This document shows, piece after piece, positions 38,269 through 48,600 of a DNA stretch of 64,000 nt; positions within the stretch are counted from its first letter, which is position 1, and each line of letters opens with the position of its first letter. Location: positions 806,001-870,000 of the forward strand of contig NZ_VDEZ01000001.1 of assembly GCF_017922435.1 (NCBI RefSeq), read 5' to 3'. The notes beneath the pieces were generated by a model. It was not told where the DNA came from. It made no database searches and saw only the letters and a list, made by a program, of their open reading frames with translations. Position numbers and translations under genes: made by a program. Source of the stretch: Thalassospira sp. ER-Se-21-Dark (GTDB lineage: Bacteria > Pseudomonadota > Alphaproteobacteria > Rhodospirillales > Thalassospiraceae).

Positions 38269-40317
38269 ATGTCCGACCCGCTAAAGCTCGCATCCGAATT
38301 TCCATCTGCTGATTATGCAAGTTGGCGCAAGCTGGCCGAAGAGGCCCTTAAAGGGGCACCGTTCGAAAAGAAGCTTGTCACCAATACGCTTGATGGCTTT
38401 TCCGTTCAGCCGATCTATACAAATGACGATCAGGATGACGCGACCCGGCTGATCCACGAAGTTCTTAATGCCACGGTCGAGCCGCGCGAAACCGTCACCG
38501 GGTGGGACATTCGCCAGCTTCATACCCATCCCGATCCCAAGGCGACCAATACCGCGATCCTTGAGGATCTTGAAAATGGGGCTACCTCGATCACGCTAAA
38601 ACTTGATGCCGCTGCCCGGGCCGGGCGCGAAATCAGTTCCGCCGAGGTTGGTGTTGACGGGATTGCCATTCATTGTCTGGCCGATCTTGATGCCGCCCTT
38701 GAGGATGTTTACACCAACCTTGCCACAGTCGGACTTGATGCCGGGGCGGCAGGTGTTCCGGCCGCGGCCCTGTTGGCCGCACATATTGCAAATACCGACG
38801 GTGCCGACGAAGCCGCACCGGCCTTTAACATGGATCCGATTGGCACGCTGGCATCGACCGGCACCCTGCCCTGTGGGGCACAGGACGCGGTTGATCATGC
38901 GGCAAGCGTTGCGGTCGAGCTGATTGATCTGTTCCCGCTGGCGACGGCGATTTCGGTCAATGGCGCGCCATATTATAATGCCGGGGCCACCGATGGTCAG
39001 GAACTGGCCTGTTTGCTGGCAAGCGGGGTGACTTATTTGCGCGCCCTGACCGATGCGGGGATGGCGGTTGATCAGGCCGCGGGTGCGATGGTGTTTAATG
39101 TTGCCGTCGGCACAGACTTCTTTGCCGGGATCGCCAAGCTGCGTGCCCTTCGCATGATGTGGAGCCGCGTTCTTTCGGCATCCGGTGCCGAGGATGCAAC
39201 AATTACGATCAATGCGGTTTCGGCCGAATTGGCCCTGACCAAGGTTGATCCATGGGTCAATATGCTGCGCACCACGGTCACCAGCTTTGCCGCCGGTCTT
39301 GGCGGTGCCGACAGTGTGACCTGCCTGCCTTATGATCATCTGATTGGCCTGCCCGATGGCTTTGCGCGCCGCATTGCACGCAACACTCAACTGATTTTGC
39401 AGGAAGAAAGCAACGTGCACCGGGTGATCGATCCGGCGGGTGGTTCGTGGTTTATTGAAAACCTGACCAAGGAACTGGCGAAGGCCGCCTGGTCCAAGTT
39501 CCAGTCGCTTGAATCTTCGGGTGGTATTCTTAGTGCCCTTGCCAATGGTAGCCTTAAGACCGAGATCGAGACCGTCTGGAACGCGCGTGAAAAACGCCTG
39601 TCGACCCGTCGTGATCCGCTGACCGGTGTGTCGGAATTCCCCAACATCACAGAAGCCAAAGTAACCTGCGAAAAGCCGGACCTTGAGGCGATCATTTCAG
39701 ATGCCAAAGCCCGCCAAACCAAGTTTGATGGCACGGTCGGCAAAAGCCTGAGCGCCATGATTGAGGCCGCCCGCGCAGGCGCTACCATCGGGCATATGTT
39801 TACCGATCTTTATGGCACCAGTGCAGCAACATGTATCGGCGCCCTGCCCGCCCATCGCCTTGCTGAACGTTACGAGGTGCTTCGCAAGCGGTCTGATGCG
39901 CATAAGGCAAAGACCGGCTCCTTCCCGCAGGTCTTCCTGGCCAATCTTGGCAAGGTCGCCCAGCACACGGCACGTGCGACCTTCGCGCGTAACTTCTTTG
40001 AAGCTGGCGGGATCGAGGCAATCACCAATAACGGCTTTGCCACTGCTGATGATGTCGCAACCGCCTTTGGCGACAGTGGGGCGAAAATCGCCATTATTTG
40101 TGGATCGGACCCGCAATATGCCGACATGGCAGCGGATGTTGCCAAGGCGCTGAAATCCAAAGGGGCCAGCATGGTTTATCTTGCGGGCCAGCCGGGTGAT
40201 GCGAAGTCGGCTTACGAAGCAGCCGGCATTGACGAGTTTGTCTTTGTCGGGGCCGATGTCCTTGCCATTTGTGGTGCCGCACTTGATCATCTTCTTGGCA
40301 AACAGGGGGAGAAATAA
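38269..40317 (+). CDS. mutA: Methylmalonyl-CoA mutase small (beta) subunit
   Basis: A 682-residue subunit homologous to the catalytic chain but lacking the cobalamin-binding His motif. It has the TIM-barrel region ([21 protein letters not shown]) and [26 protein letters not shown], and a degenerate flavodoxin-like end ([32 protein letters not shown]). It pairs with MutB to interconvert methylmalonyl-CoA and succinyl-CoA in propionate breakdown. The start at 38269 follows GGGAGAAACC; the frame is open 28 codons upstream, but that would enter the riboswitch platform. MutB starts 2 bp after its stop. Confidence 0.94.
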   Translation: MSDPLKLASEFPSADYASWRKLAEEALKGAPFEKKLVTNTLDGFSVQPIYTNDDQDDATRLIHEVLNATVEPRETVTGWDIRQLHTHPDPKATNTAILEDLENGATSITLKLDAAARAGREISSAEVGVDGIAIHCLADLDAALEDVYTNLATVGLDAGAAGVPAAALLAAHIANTDGADEAAPAFNMDPIGTLASTGTLPCGAQDAVDHAASVAVELIDLFPLATAISVNGAPYYNAGATDGQELACLLASGVTYLRALTDAGMAVDQAAGAMVFNVAVGTDFFAGIAKLRALRMMWSRVLSASGAEDATITINAVSAELALTKVDPWVNMLRTTVTSFAAGLGGADSVTCLPYDHLIGLPDGFARRIARNTQLILQEESNVHRVIDPAGGSWFIENLTKELAKAAWSKFQSLESSGGILSALANGSLKTEIETVWNAREKRLSTRRDPLTGVSEFPNITEAKVTCEKPDLEAIISDAKARQTKFDGTVGKSLSAMIEAARAGATIGHMFTDLYGTSAATCIGALPAHRLAERYEVLRKRSDAHKAKTGSFPQVFLANLGKVAQHTARATFARNFFEAGGIEAITNNGFATADDVATAFGDSGAKIAIICGSDPQYADMAADVAKALKSKGASMVYLAGQPGDAKSAYEAAGIDEFVFVGADVLAICGAALDHLLGKQGEK

Positions 40318-40319
40318 CC

Positions 40320-42473
40320 ATGACCCGCATTCCTGATTTCTCCGACCTTCCGCTGTTTGATGGCGCGTCCGCCGGTGCCAAGGACCCGTTTGAAAGCACG
40401 CCCTGGACCACGCCCGAAGGCATTGATGTCAAATCATCCTACGGCCCCAAGGATCTGGACGGGATTGATCACCTGAGTACCATGCCGGGCATGCCGCCGT
40501 TTTTGCGTGGCCCCTACCCGACCATGTATGTGCAGCGTCCCTGGACGATCCGCCAATATGCCGGTTTCTCCACCGCCGAGGAATCCAACGCGTTCTATCG
40601 CCGCAACCTAGCCGCCGGGCAAAAAGGGCTTTCGATTGCCTTCGATCTTGCGACCCACCGCGGCTATGACAGTGATCATCCGCGTGTAGCAGGCGACGTT
40701 GGCATGGCCGGTGTGGCGATTGACAGCATCTATGACATGCGCACCCTTTTTGATGGCATCCCGCTTGATGAGATGTCGGTTTCCATGACCATGAATGGTG
40801 CTGTTCTGCCAGTCATGGCGCTTTATATTGCGGCCGCCGAAGAACAGGGTGTGAAGCACGAACAGCTTTCGGGCACCATTCAGAACGACATTCTGAAAGA
40901 GTTCATGGTGCGCAACACCTATATCTATCCGCCGAAGCCCTCGATGCGGATCATATCGGACATCTTTGCCTTTACCTCGCAAAACATGCCGAAATTCAAC
41001 TCGATATCGATTTCCGGCTACCACATGCAGGAAGCCGGTGCGACGGCCGATCTGGAGCTCGCCTATACCCTGGCGGATGGCATCGAATATGCCCGTGCCG
41101 GTCAGGCGGCGGGCCTTCCGATTGATAAATTCGCGCCGCGTCTGTCGTTCTTCTGGGCGATTGGCATGAACTTCTTCATGGAAATCGCCAAGATGCGTGC
41201 AGCCCGCATGATCTGGGCCAAGCTGATCAAACAGTTCGATCCGCAAAACCCCAAATCGCTGTCGCTGCGCACCCACAGCCAGACATCGGGGTGGTCGCTG
41301 ACCGCCCAAGACGTATTTAACAACGTCATCCGCACCTGTGTTGAGGCGATGGCATCCACACAGGGCCACACCCAGTCGCTGCATACCAATGCACTGGATG
41401 AGGCATTGGCCCTGCCGACCGATTTCTCGGCCCGGATTGCGCGTAACACCCAGCTGTTCCTGCAGCAGGAAAGCGGCACCACCAATGTCATCGATCCGTG
41501 GGGTGGTTCATACTATGTCGAACGCCTGACCCGTGATCTGGCGGAAAAGGCATGGGCGCATATCGCCGAGGTCGAAGAACAGGGCGGCATGGCCAAGGCG
41601 ATTGAAGCCGGCATTCCGAAAATGCGCATCGAAGAAGCCGCAGCCCGCACGCAGGCCCGCATCGATAGCGGCCGTCAAACCTTGGTCGGTGTAAACAAAT
41701 ACCGCGTCACCGATGATCGCCCGGTGGATGTGCTTCAGGTCGATAACGCCGAAGTCCGCCGTCAGCAGATCGCCAAACTCGAACGCCTGCGGGCTGAGCG
41801 TGACAACGCAGCAGTTGAAAGTGCCCTGACCGCGCTGACCAATGCCGCCGATGCTGGCAATGGCAACCTGCTTGAACTCGCCGTCGAAGCGGCCCGTGCC
41901 AAATGCACGGTTGGCGAGATTTCCGATGCGCTTGAAAAGGTCTATGGCCGTCATCAGGCGGTAATCCGGTCGATCTCCGGCGTTTATAAAACCGAAGTCG
42001 GGGCCGATAACGAGGCACTGGCCAAGGTTGATCGCCTGATCACGAAGTTTGAGGCCAATGAAGGCCGCCGTCCGCGTATCCTGATCGCCAAGATGGGTCA
42101 GGATGGTCATGACCGGGGTCAGAAGGTGATCGCGACTGCCTTTGCCGATCTTGGCTTTGATGTCGATATCGGCCCGCTGTTCCAGACCCCGGAAGAGGCC
42201 GCCAAACAGGCAGTGGAAAACGATGTTCATATCGTCGGTGCCAGTTCGCTTGCCGCCGGCCACCTGACCCTTGTGCCACAGTTGCGCGCAGAGCTTGATA
42301 AGCTTGGCCGTGAAGACATCATGATTGTTGCCGGGGGCGTGATCCCGCCGCAGGACTTCGACAAACTGTTCGAAGCCGGGGCCGAGGCGATCTTCCCGCC
42401 CGGAACGGTCATTGCCGAAGCGGCTGGCGACCTGCTAGAAAAGCTTAATCAGTCTGGTGAGGAAGCGGCCTGA
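40320..42473 (+). CDS. mutB: Methylmalonyl-CoA mutase large (alpha) subunit
   Basis: The 717-residue catalytic subunit. It has the substrate-barrel signatures [51 protein letters not shown] and [26 protein letters not shown]. The C-terminal adenosylcobalamin domain has the base-off DxHxxG motif in [12 protein letters not shown] with His597, followed by [17 protein letters not shown] and [10 protein letters not shown]. It forms a heterodimer with MutA and is reactivated by MeaB, encoded 68 bp downstream. Confidence 0.97.
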   Translation: MTRIPDFSDLPLFDGASAGAKDPFESTPWTTPEGIDVKSSYGPKDLDGIDHLSTMPGMPPFLRGPYPTMYVQRPWTIRQYAGFSTAEESNAFYRRNLAAGQKGLSIAFDLATHRGYDSDHPRVAGDVGMAGVAIDSIYDMRTLFDGIPLDEMSVSMTMNGAVLPVMALYIAAAEEQGVKHEQLSGTIQNDILKEFMVRNTYIYPPKPSMRIISDIFAFTSQNMPKFNSISISGYHMQEAGATADLELAYTLADGIEYARAGQAAGLPIDKFAPRLSFFWAIGMNFFMEIAKMRAARMIWAKLIKQFDPQNPKSLSLRTHSQTSGWSLTAQDVFNNVIRTCVEAMASTQGHTQSLHTNALDEALALPTDFSARIARNTQLFLQQESGTTNVIDPWGGSYYVERLTRDLAEKAWAHIAEVEEQGGMAKAIEAGIPKMRIEEAAARTQARIDSGRQTLVGVNKYRVTDDRPVDVLQVDNAEVRRQQIAKLERLRAERDNAAVESALTALTNAADAGNGNLLELAVEAARAKCTVGEISDALEKVYGRHQAVIRSISGVYKTEVGADNEALAKVDRLITKFEANEGRRPRILIAKMGQDGHDRGQKVIATAFADLGFDVDIGPLFQTPEEAAKQAVENDVHIVGASSLAAGHLTLVPQLRAELDKLGREDIMIVAGGVIPPQDFDKLFEAGAEAIFPPGTVIAEAAGDLLEKLNQSGEEAA

Positions 42474-42541
42474 GGGCCCTTCCCCGCCACGACGTAACGC
42501 TTTGCTGGCGTGAGACGCGCCAAAAGTTCAAGGAACGCCTG

Positions 42542-43597
42542 GTGAAAGAAACACTGCGCACCATACCCGGAGGCTCGGGCGGCACGGTCAGCCCGCGCAA
42601 GGCCGTGCGCAGACGTGTGCTTTCAACCGATGAAATCGTTAAGGGTGTTCTGGCAGGCGACCGCACGATTCTGTCACGCGCGATCACCCTGGTCGAAAGC
42701 CGCAATCCCAAACATTTCGAACAGGCGCAGGCGGTTCTGGCCGAATTGATGCCCGAAACGGGCGGATCGCAGCGCATCGGGATTACCGGTGTGCCCGGTG
42801 TGGGCAAATCAACCTTTATCGAGGCGTTTGGCAAAAACCTGACCAAGGCAGGCAAAAAAGTCGCCGTGCTGGCGGTTGATCCAACCAGTGCACGATCCGG
42901 CGGTTCCATTCTGGGGGATAAGACCCGAATGAACGAACTCTCGATCGATCCCAATGCCTATATCCGCCCATCGCCCAGCAGCGGCTATCTGGGTGGGGTC
43001 AATCGCATGACGCGCGAGACCATCCTGCTGTGTGAGGCGGCCGGTTTTGATGTGGTTCTGGTCGAAACTGTCGGGGCCGGACAAAGCGAAACCATGGTCG
43101 CGCAGATGACGGATTTCTTCCTTGTTCTCATGTTGCCCGGTGCGGGGGATGAGCTTCAGGGCATCAAGAAAGGCGTTCTGGAAATTGCCGATCTGATCGC
43201 GGTTAACAAGGCCGATGCCGACCCGGCAAAGGCGCGCGAAGCCAAACGTGAGTATTCCTCAGCTTTGCGGATTATGCAGCCAAGCAGCAAACATTGGCGC
43301 CCACAATCCGTGATGGTTTCAGCCCTGATCAATGACGGGCTTGATAACATATGGGACCTGATCAACCAGCATCGCACCGTGATGGAAAAGGAAGGCGAAT
43401 TTGCCGCCAAGCGTGCCCGCCAGCAACATGACTGGATGTGGACGATGTTGCGTGACCGGTTGCTTGAAACCTTTACCGCACGTGATGACGTGGCAAGCAG
43501 AATTCAGGCACTTGAGGCCGATGTCCTATCTGGCACCACCAACCCGACGGCTGCGGTCGAGGAATTATTGGGCCTGATCAAAATCGCCACGAAATAG
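42542..43597 (+). CDS. meaB: Methylmalonyl-CoA mutase-associated GTPase MeaB
   Basis: A 351-residue G3E-family P-loop GTPase that gates cofactor loading and protects the mutase from inactivation. The Walker A motif GVPGVGKST is at residues 83-91. Further motifs are VLAVDPTSARSGGSILGDKTRM, VETVGAGQSE and the base-specificity NKAD. The C-terminal helical arm used for dimerisation is present (QQHDWMWTMLRDRLLE). It starts with GTG after AAGGAACG. Its position as last gene of the riboswitch-led operon fits its role. Confidence 0.95.
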   Translation: MKETLRTIPGGSGGTVSPRKAVRRRVLSTDEIVKGVLAGDRTILSRAITLVESRNPKHFEQAQAVLAELMPETGGSQRIGITGVPGVGKSTFIEAFGKNLTKAGKKVAVLAVDPTSARSGGSILGDKTRMNELSIDPNAYIRPSPSSGYLGGVNRMTRETILLCEAAGFDVVLVETVGAGQSETMVAQMTDFFLVLMLPGAGDELQGIKKGVLEIADLIAVNKADADPAKAREAKREYSSALRIMQPSSKHWRPQSVMVSALINDGLDNIWDLINQHRTVMEKEGEFAAKRARQQHDWMWTMLRDRLLETFTARDDVASRIQALEADVLSGTTNPTAAVEELLGLIKIATK

Positions 43598-43607
43598 GCA
43601 AAACAAA

Positions 43608-43636
43608 AGGCCGCACAAAACGCGCGGCCTCTTAAA
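43608..43636 (+). terminator. Terminator of the mut operon
   Basis: AGGCCGC (43608-43614) pairs with GCGGCCT (43624-43630) with A-rich flanks. The T-tract after it is short (CTT), so it may also serve the convergent small gene. Confidence 0.65.
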
Positions 43637-43655
43637 ACATAGAGCTAAAGCTGGC

Positions 43656-43808
43656 TTACTTGTTTTCGGCAGCTTTCAGCTTTTCTTTCAGGATTTTAAG
43701 CTTCTCGACCGCATCGTTGATTTCCTGATCAAGATGCTTGAGGCCTTCGCGCTTTTCGGTCGGGACGGATTCGAGCTCATCCAGGGCTTTTTCTACGATA
43801 TACAGCAT
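43656..43808 (-). CDS. 50-residue coiled-coil protein, first of twin genes
   Basis: The reverse frame from the ATG at 43808 encodes 50 residues beginning MLYIVEKALDELESVPTEKR and ending in a Lys-rich amphipathic helix (EKLKILKEKLKAAENK). A purine-rich AGAGGATTGCAGG lies upstream. It is all-helical in outlook, with heptad-spaced Leu/Ile, no Cys and no signal peptide. I do not recognise a family. The reason to believe it is real is a clear paralogue of almost the same length 145 bp upstream that shares the start MLYI-x-E-x-ALDE-x-E-x-V. Confidence 0.7.
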   Translation of the reverse strand: MLYIVEKALDELESVPTEKREGLKHLDQEINDAVEKLKILKEKLKAAENK

Positions 43809-43952
43809 CCTGCAATCCTCTTTGTTTTGGTATCGGCGACGTTACTTTGGCACCGTGGGCACCGGCAACATTCACGCTGGTTAACATAACACCCAGCATG
43901 GACCAACCGATGTGTAAATTCAAAGACATGGATCAAGAATGATCCGAAAGTA

Positions 43953-44102
43953 TCAACCGGCTGTCTGTTCAAGACGTTCCTGAAGGACCCGGATGCTTTC
44001 GGAGGTTGATTGCAAAACCTGTTCAAGGCCGGAAAGTTTTTCACGGGCTTCGCGCGAGACCGCTTCGACTTCATCAAGCGCGCTTTCAAAGATATAGAGC
44101 AT
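43953..44102 (-). CDS. 49-residue coiled-coil protein, second of twin genes
   Basis: The reverse frame from the ATG at 44102 encodes 49 residues beginning MLYIFESALDEVEAVSREAR, then LSGLEQVLQSTSESIRVLQE and a short end. It aligns without gaps to the neighbouring 50-residue protein over the first 16 residues (eight to nine identical), and both continue as charged amphipathic helices. No convincing ribosome site is visible (GGGCATAAAC before the ATG), unlike its twin. The function is unknown; small helical proteins of this shape may bind partner coiled coils. Confidence 0.62.
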   Translation of the reverse strand: MLYIFESALDEVEAVSREAREKLSGLEQVLQSTSESIRVLQERLEQTAG

Positions 44103-44305
44103 GTTTATGCCCTTTCATTGTTGTTTTTGATGGTTCAAAGCTAGCCCTCAATTTCGCTGAAACCGTGTCAGCAATGCGCTATTTCTGCCGTATTTCGCCG
44201 CGAGAGCGCGCAGGACGGCAAGGCTGATCTGTGATTTTTCACCGACAGGTTTGGGCGGTTTGTGGTAAAACGCGCCAACTGATTTTCTGAAACTGGATAA
44301 ACCCG

Positions 44306-45304
44306 ATGACGCACCTGGTGCTGGCACCGATGGAAGGACTTGTTGACTGGCGCGTTCGGCAATTGCTGAGTGCTGCCGGCGGGTTCGACCTGTGCGTGAC
44401 CGAGTTTATCCGGGTGTCGCAAAACCTGTTTCCGGCACACGTGTTTCATCGTTATTGCCCGGAACTTTTGAACGGCGGCAAGACGCTTTCGGGGGTGCCG
44501 GTTCTGGTTCAACTGATGGGCCATGACCCGGAACTGATGGGCGAAAACGCGGTTGTCGCGGTTGAGCTTGGCGCGCCGGGCATTGATATCAATTTTGGCT
44601 GCCCGTCCAAGACCGTGAACAAGCGCGAAGCCGGTGCGTCGCTTTTGAAATGCCCGGAAAACCTTTATGAAATCGTCGCCGCTGTGCGCCGTGCGGTGCC
44701 GGATCATATCCCGGTCAGTGCGAAGGTCCGGCTTGGATATTCCGACAAGGAAATGTTCCTTGATATCGCGCGTGCGGTTGAGGCCGGTGGCGCGCAGCAC
44801 CTGACCGTGCATGCGCGCACCAAGATGGAAGGCTACAAACCGCCAGCGCATTGGGAATACCTCGCGCGCATTCGCGAGGCCGTTTCAATCGGCATGACCG
44901 GGAATGGCGAAATCTGGGAAGTCGCGGATTATCAGAAATGCCGCGATATATCGGGCTGCGACAGCTTTATGATCGGCCGGGGTGCCATTGCCGCCCCGGA
45001 CCTTGCCAACCGGATCAAGGCATTTGAAGGCGGATCACACCTTCCCAAGGAAAGCTGGGCGGATGTTTTGTCCATGTTGCTGGCCTATTGCGATCTAATG
45101 GCGTCAGATGGTGCGTCGGAAAATCATCAGGCCGGACGCATCAAACAATGGATGGCCCTGATCCGCAAAAGCCACATCCAGGGTGAAGCCTGTTTTGACG
45201 AGATCAAACGCATCCGTTCGATTGACGAACTACGGGCCAAGCTGCGGCACGATATGTCATTGCCGGAAAATCAACGGACGAGTGACCTTATTGCTGCGGA
45301 ATAG
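44306..45304 (+). CDS. dusC: tRNA-dihydrouridine synthase, DusC type
   Basis: A 332-residue FMN enzyme that reduces a uridine in tRNA to dihydrouridine. The start LVLAPMEGLVDWRVRQLLSAAGG and the CVTEFIRVS block are DusC-like (U16) rather than DusA or DusB. Catalytic Cys99 is in INFGCPSKTVNKREAGASLL, and the FMN-binding parts are VSAKVRLGY, HARTKMEGYKPPAHWE and MIGRGAIAAPDL. The C-terminal helical domain (ENHQAGRIKQWMALIR) completes the fold. It ends in a strong terminator shared with the giant gene. Confidence 0.93.
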   Translation: MTHLVLAPMEGLVDWRVRQLLSAAGGFDLCVTEFIRVSQNLFPAHVFHRYCPELLNGGKTLSGVPVLVQLMGHDPELMGENAVVAVELGAPGIDINFGCPSKTVNKREAGASLLKCPENLYEIVAAVRRAVPDHIPVSAKVRLGYSDKEMFLDIARAVEAGGAQHLTVHARTKMEGYKPPAHWEYLARIREAVSIGMTGNGEIWEVADYQKCRDISGCDSFMIGRGAIAAPDLANRIKAFEGGSHLPKESWADVLSMLLAYCDLMASDGASENHQAGRIKQWMALIRKSHIQGEACFDEIKRIRSIDELRAKLRHDMSLPENQRTSDLIAAE

Positions 45305-45333
45305 CAGGTCAATCTCACCAGTTACCCAAAAAG

Positions 45334-45365
45334 AAAACGGGCGGTCATCACGACCGCCCGTTTTT
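45334..45365. terminator. Bidirectional rho-independent terminator
   Basis: AAAACGGGCGGTC (45334-45346) pairs perfectly with GACCGCCCGTTTT (45352-45364) around a 5-nt loop. It lies between the convergent dusC and giant RTX genes, with A- and T-tracts for both. Confidence 0.93.
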
Positions 45366-45390
45366 ATTCGATCAGACTTTTGATCCTTGA

Positions 45391-45640
45391 TCAGTTGCCA
45401 AAGCCGAAGTCATCGGCATCCAGATCGTCCGGATCATTGACGCCCATCAGCGTGACAGAGGCATCATTGCCCAGTTCAATGACGACATTGCCATCGGTAT
45501 CGAGATGCATGTCATTGAGGACCTGGTTGAAGTTGTTGTAGTTCCACTCCGACAGATCGATGATGTCTTCGCCCGGCGTGAAGTCGGTAATGATGTCATG
45601 CCCATCGGCTTTGCCGATCTGGAAGGTATCCCAGCCAGTC
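45391..45640 (-). other. C-terminal type I secretion target module of the giant protein
   Basis: About 83 residues: WDTFQIGKADGHDIITDFTPGEDIIDLSEW, then DGNVVIELGNDASVTLMGV and the final DDLDADDFGFGN. An acidic end with a few terminal hydrophobic residues is the expected uncleaved type I export signal. Nine similar modules lie inside the protein, near 47490-47725, 48475-48715, 51770-52010, 53530-53780, 55750-56010, 57095-57355, 60335-60600, 61580-61830 and 62575-62830 (approximate bounds). Confidence 0.75.
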
Positions 45641-48600
45641 CCACCGGTCAGGGTGTCATCACCGGCACTGCCATAAAGATGGTCATCGCCCGAACCACCC
45701 AGCAACAGGTCATCCCCGGCATTGCCCCAAAGCGTATCGTTACCGGCACCGCCATCAAGGGTGACATCGCCATAGCTTTCGGTGTCGCTGGTCAGATCAA
45801 TGATGTCGTTGCCGTCACCGGCCTCGATCACTTCGATCCCGCTGATGCGGACATTGGCATCACCGTCGCTGACGTCATCATCGAGGAACAGGGCGTCATT
45901 GCCGCTGGTCATTTTCAGGGTGTCGATACCCTCACCACCGGTGAAGACATCGTTCGACTGGTTATAGCCACCCAGATTGACGGTCTCGCCCGTGCCAGTG
46001 TCGCCACCCTCGTTATGGCCCCAGCCATTGCCATGGAAATGGTGATGACCCCAGCCACTGTCATTCTGATGACCATCTTCTTCCGGCGAACCGTTATTGA
46101 CGGCATACCAGTTGTTATCCCAAACGCCATCGGCGTTGTATTGCAGGACATCATCGCCCGCGCCGCCATTCAGGACATCCTGACCGGCTCCGCCCGTGAT
46201 CGTATCAGCGCCCGAACCACCCCACAGGGTGTCGTTACCAGCCCCACCATCAATCACGTCATCGCCGGCGTTGCTCCAGACGATGTCATCGCCGGTGCCG
46301 CCGAGGATGGTTACATCACCATAAGACAGGGTGTCACTGGTCAGATCGATGATGTCGTCCCCGTTACCGGCATCAATGACTTCGATGTTGGAGATCCGCG
46401 GGCTGGTGCCCGGATCGGTCAGGCGATCTTCAAGGAACAGGGCGTCGTTGCCGCTGGTCATTGCCAGGGTATCGGTGCCCGAACCGCCATCAATGATGTC
46501 TTCGGAACGGTTATAGCCCGAAAGATTGATCTGTTCGTTGGTGCCATCCATGCCCGGATCGCCAACGTTTTTCGCGGCATAACTGCCGGTCCAGCTCGCA
46601 TCCTTCTGGTATTCGATGTAATCGTCGCCAGCACCGGCATCGATCACATCCGAACCGCGGCCGCCATTGATGCTGTCATTGCCATCGCCGCCCCAGATGG
46701 TGTCATCCCCGTCGTCACCGCCAAGGATATCATTGCCATCAAGACCCGACAGCAGGTTCGCGCCATCATCACCAAACAGGTAATCGTTGAAGTTCGAACC
46801 AATCAGGTCTTCGATCGAGCTTAGCTTGTCATTGCCAACGCTGCTGCTTGCGGTGCCGCTTTCAAGGTTTGCGGCAACTGCCGTGGTCGAGTTGGCATAG
46901 CTTGCGGTATCGCGACCAGCACCCCCGACAAGGCTGTCATGACCGGCACCACCCATCAGGGTGTCATTGCCGGCATCACCATAAAGCTTGTCGTCGCCAT
47001 TGCCGCCTTCGATGGTGTCGTCACCATCACCGCCATAGAGACGGTCGTTGTTTTCGCCGCCATCAATCACGTCGTTGCCGGCACCACCCAGGATGCTGTC
47101 ATCGCCCGTACCACCATTGATGGTGTCATTGCCAGCTTCGCCATACAGCTTGTCCTGACCCTGACCACCGGTAATGGTATCTGCACCTTCTCCACCCCAG
47201 ACACGGTCGTCACCCGATCCACCATCAAGGGTATCGTCGCCGGTACCGCCCGTGATGCTGTCCTGGCCACTGCCACCTTCGATCAGGTCATTACCGTCAT
47301 CACCCGAAAGCGTGTCATCGCCGTCACCACCATACAGGCTGTCATTGCCTTCCATGCCGGAAATCGTGTCCTGACCATTCAGGCCATAGACGGTATCATC
47401 GCCGGCAAGGGCGGCAATCGTGTCATTGTTACTCGTGCCATAAAGCAGATCATCCTGCGGCGTCGGGCCAGAGGCCTGTTCGACACCGACAAACATGTCC
47501 GCCTTGAGCTGGCTCATCGAGATGCCAACAAGCGTCAGCGTGCCCTGACCATTGAGGTTGATGACGGTGTCGTTGCCGACCTGGGTCATCTGGTCTTGCA
47601 GGTCACCCCAGTCATCAATGTCGAGCGACGCCAGATTGATCTTGTCTTCGTTGGTGTTGAAGTCGGTAACAACCTTGTTGCCGGAATTGTTCGATACGAT
47701 GATTTCATCCGCACCCGCACCGCCGGTGTAGGTGTCATCCCCCGCACCGCCATCAAGCGTATCGTTGCCCGAACCACCAAGAAGCGTATCGGTACCATCG
47801 GTTCCGGTCAGGGTGTCGTTGCCGACCCCACCATCAAGAAGATCGTTGCCATTTCCACCCGACAGAACGTCATCACCGTCGCCACCGAGAAGCGTATCGT
47901 CACCATCACCGCCAAGCAGGGTATCGTTGCCGATGCCACCATCAAGGGTGTCATTGCCAGCATCCCCCGACAGCAGGTCATTGCCCGCGCCACCGGCGAT
48001 GCTGTCATTGTCATCACCGCCATACAGAACGTCGTCGCCGCCTTCGCCATCAAGCGAGTCATTGCCCGCAGAGCCATAAATGGTGTCGGTTTCATCGCCA
48101 CCGGTGATGGTGTCGTCACCTTCCATGCCGTCGATGTAATCATCACCGCCGCCGCCATCCATGACGTCGTTCCCGGCATGACCGATCAGGGTATCGTCAC
48201 CGGCATTGCCTTCGATGACGTCATCGCCTTCATTGCCTTCGAGACTGTCATTACCCGAACCACCGGAAATCACATCATTGCCGCTGCCGCCGGTGATGGT
48301 GTCGTTCCCGTCACCACCCGAAAGCGTGTCGTTGCCTTCCATGCCATTGAGCGTGTCATTGCCAGCGCCACCATCGACGGTGTCGTCACCGGCAAGGGCA
48401 TCGATATAGTCATCCTCGCTGGTGCCCAGCAGGACATCGTCAAACTGGGTCGGGCCACCATCATTTTCGATACCGACAAACATGTCGGATGAAACGTCAT
48501 TCAGGCGGACACCGCGCAAGGTGACAGAGCCCTGATCGCCAAGATCAATGACCGTGTTGCCATTCACTTCGGACAGAAGCGGGGCCAGTTCCGACCAGGT

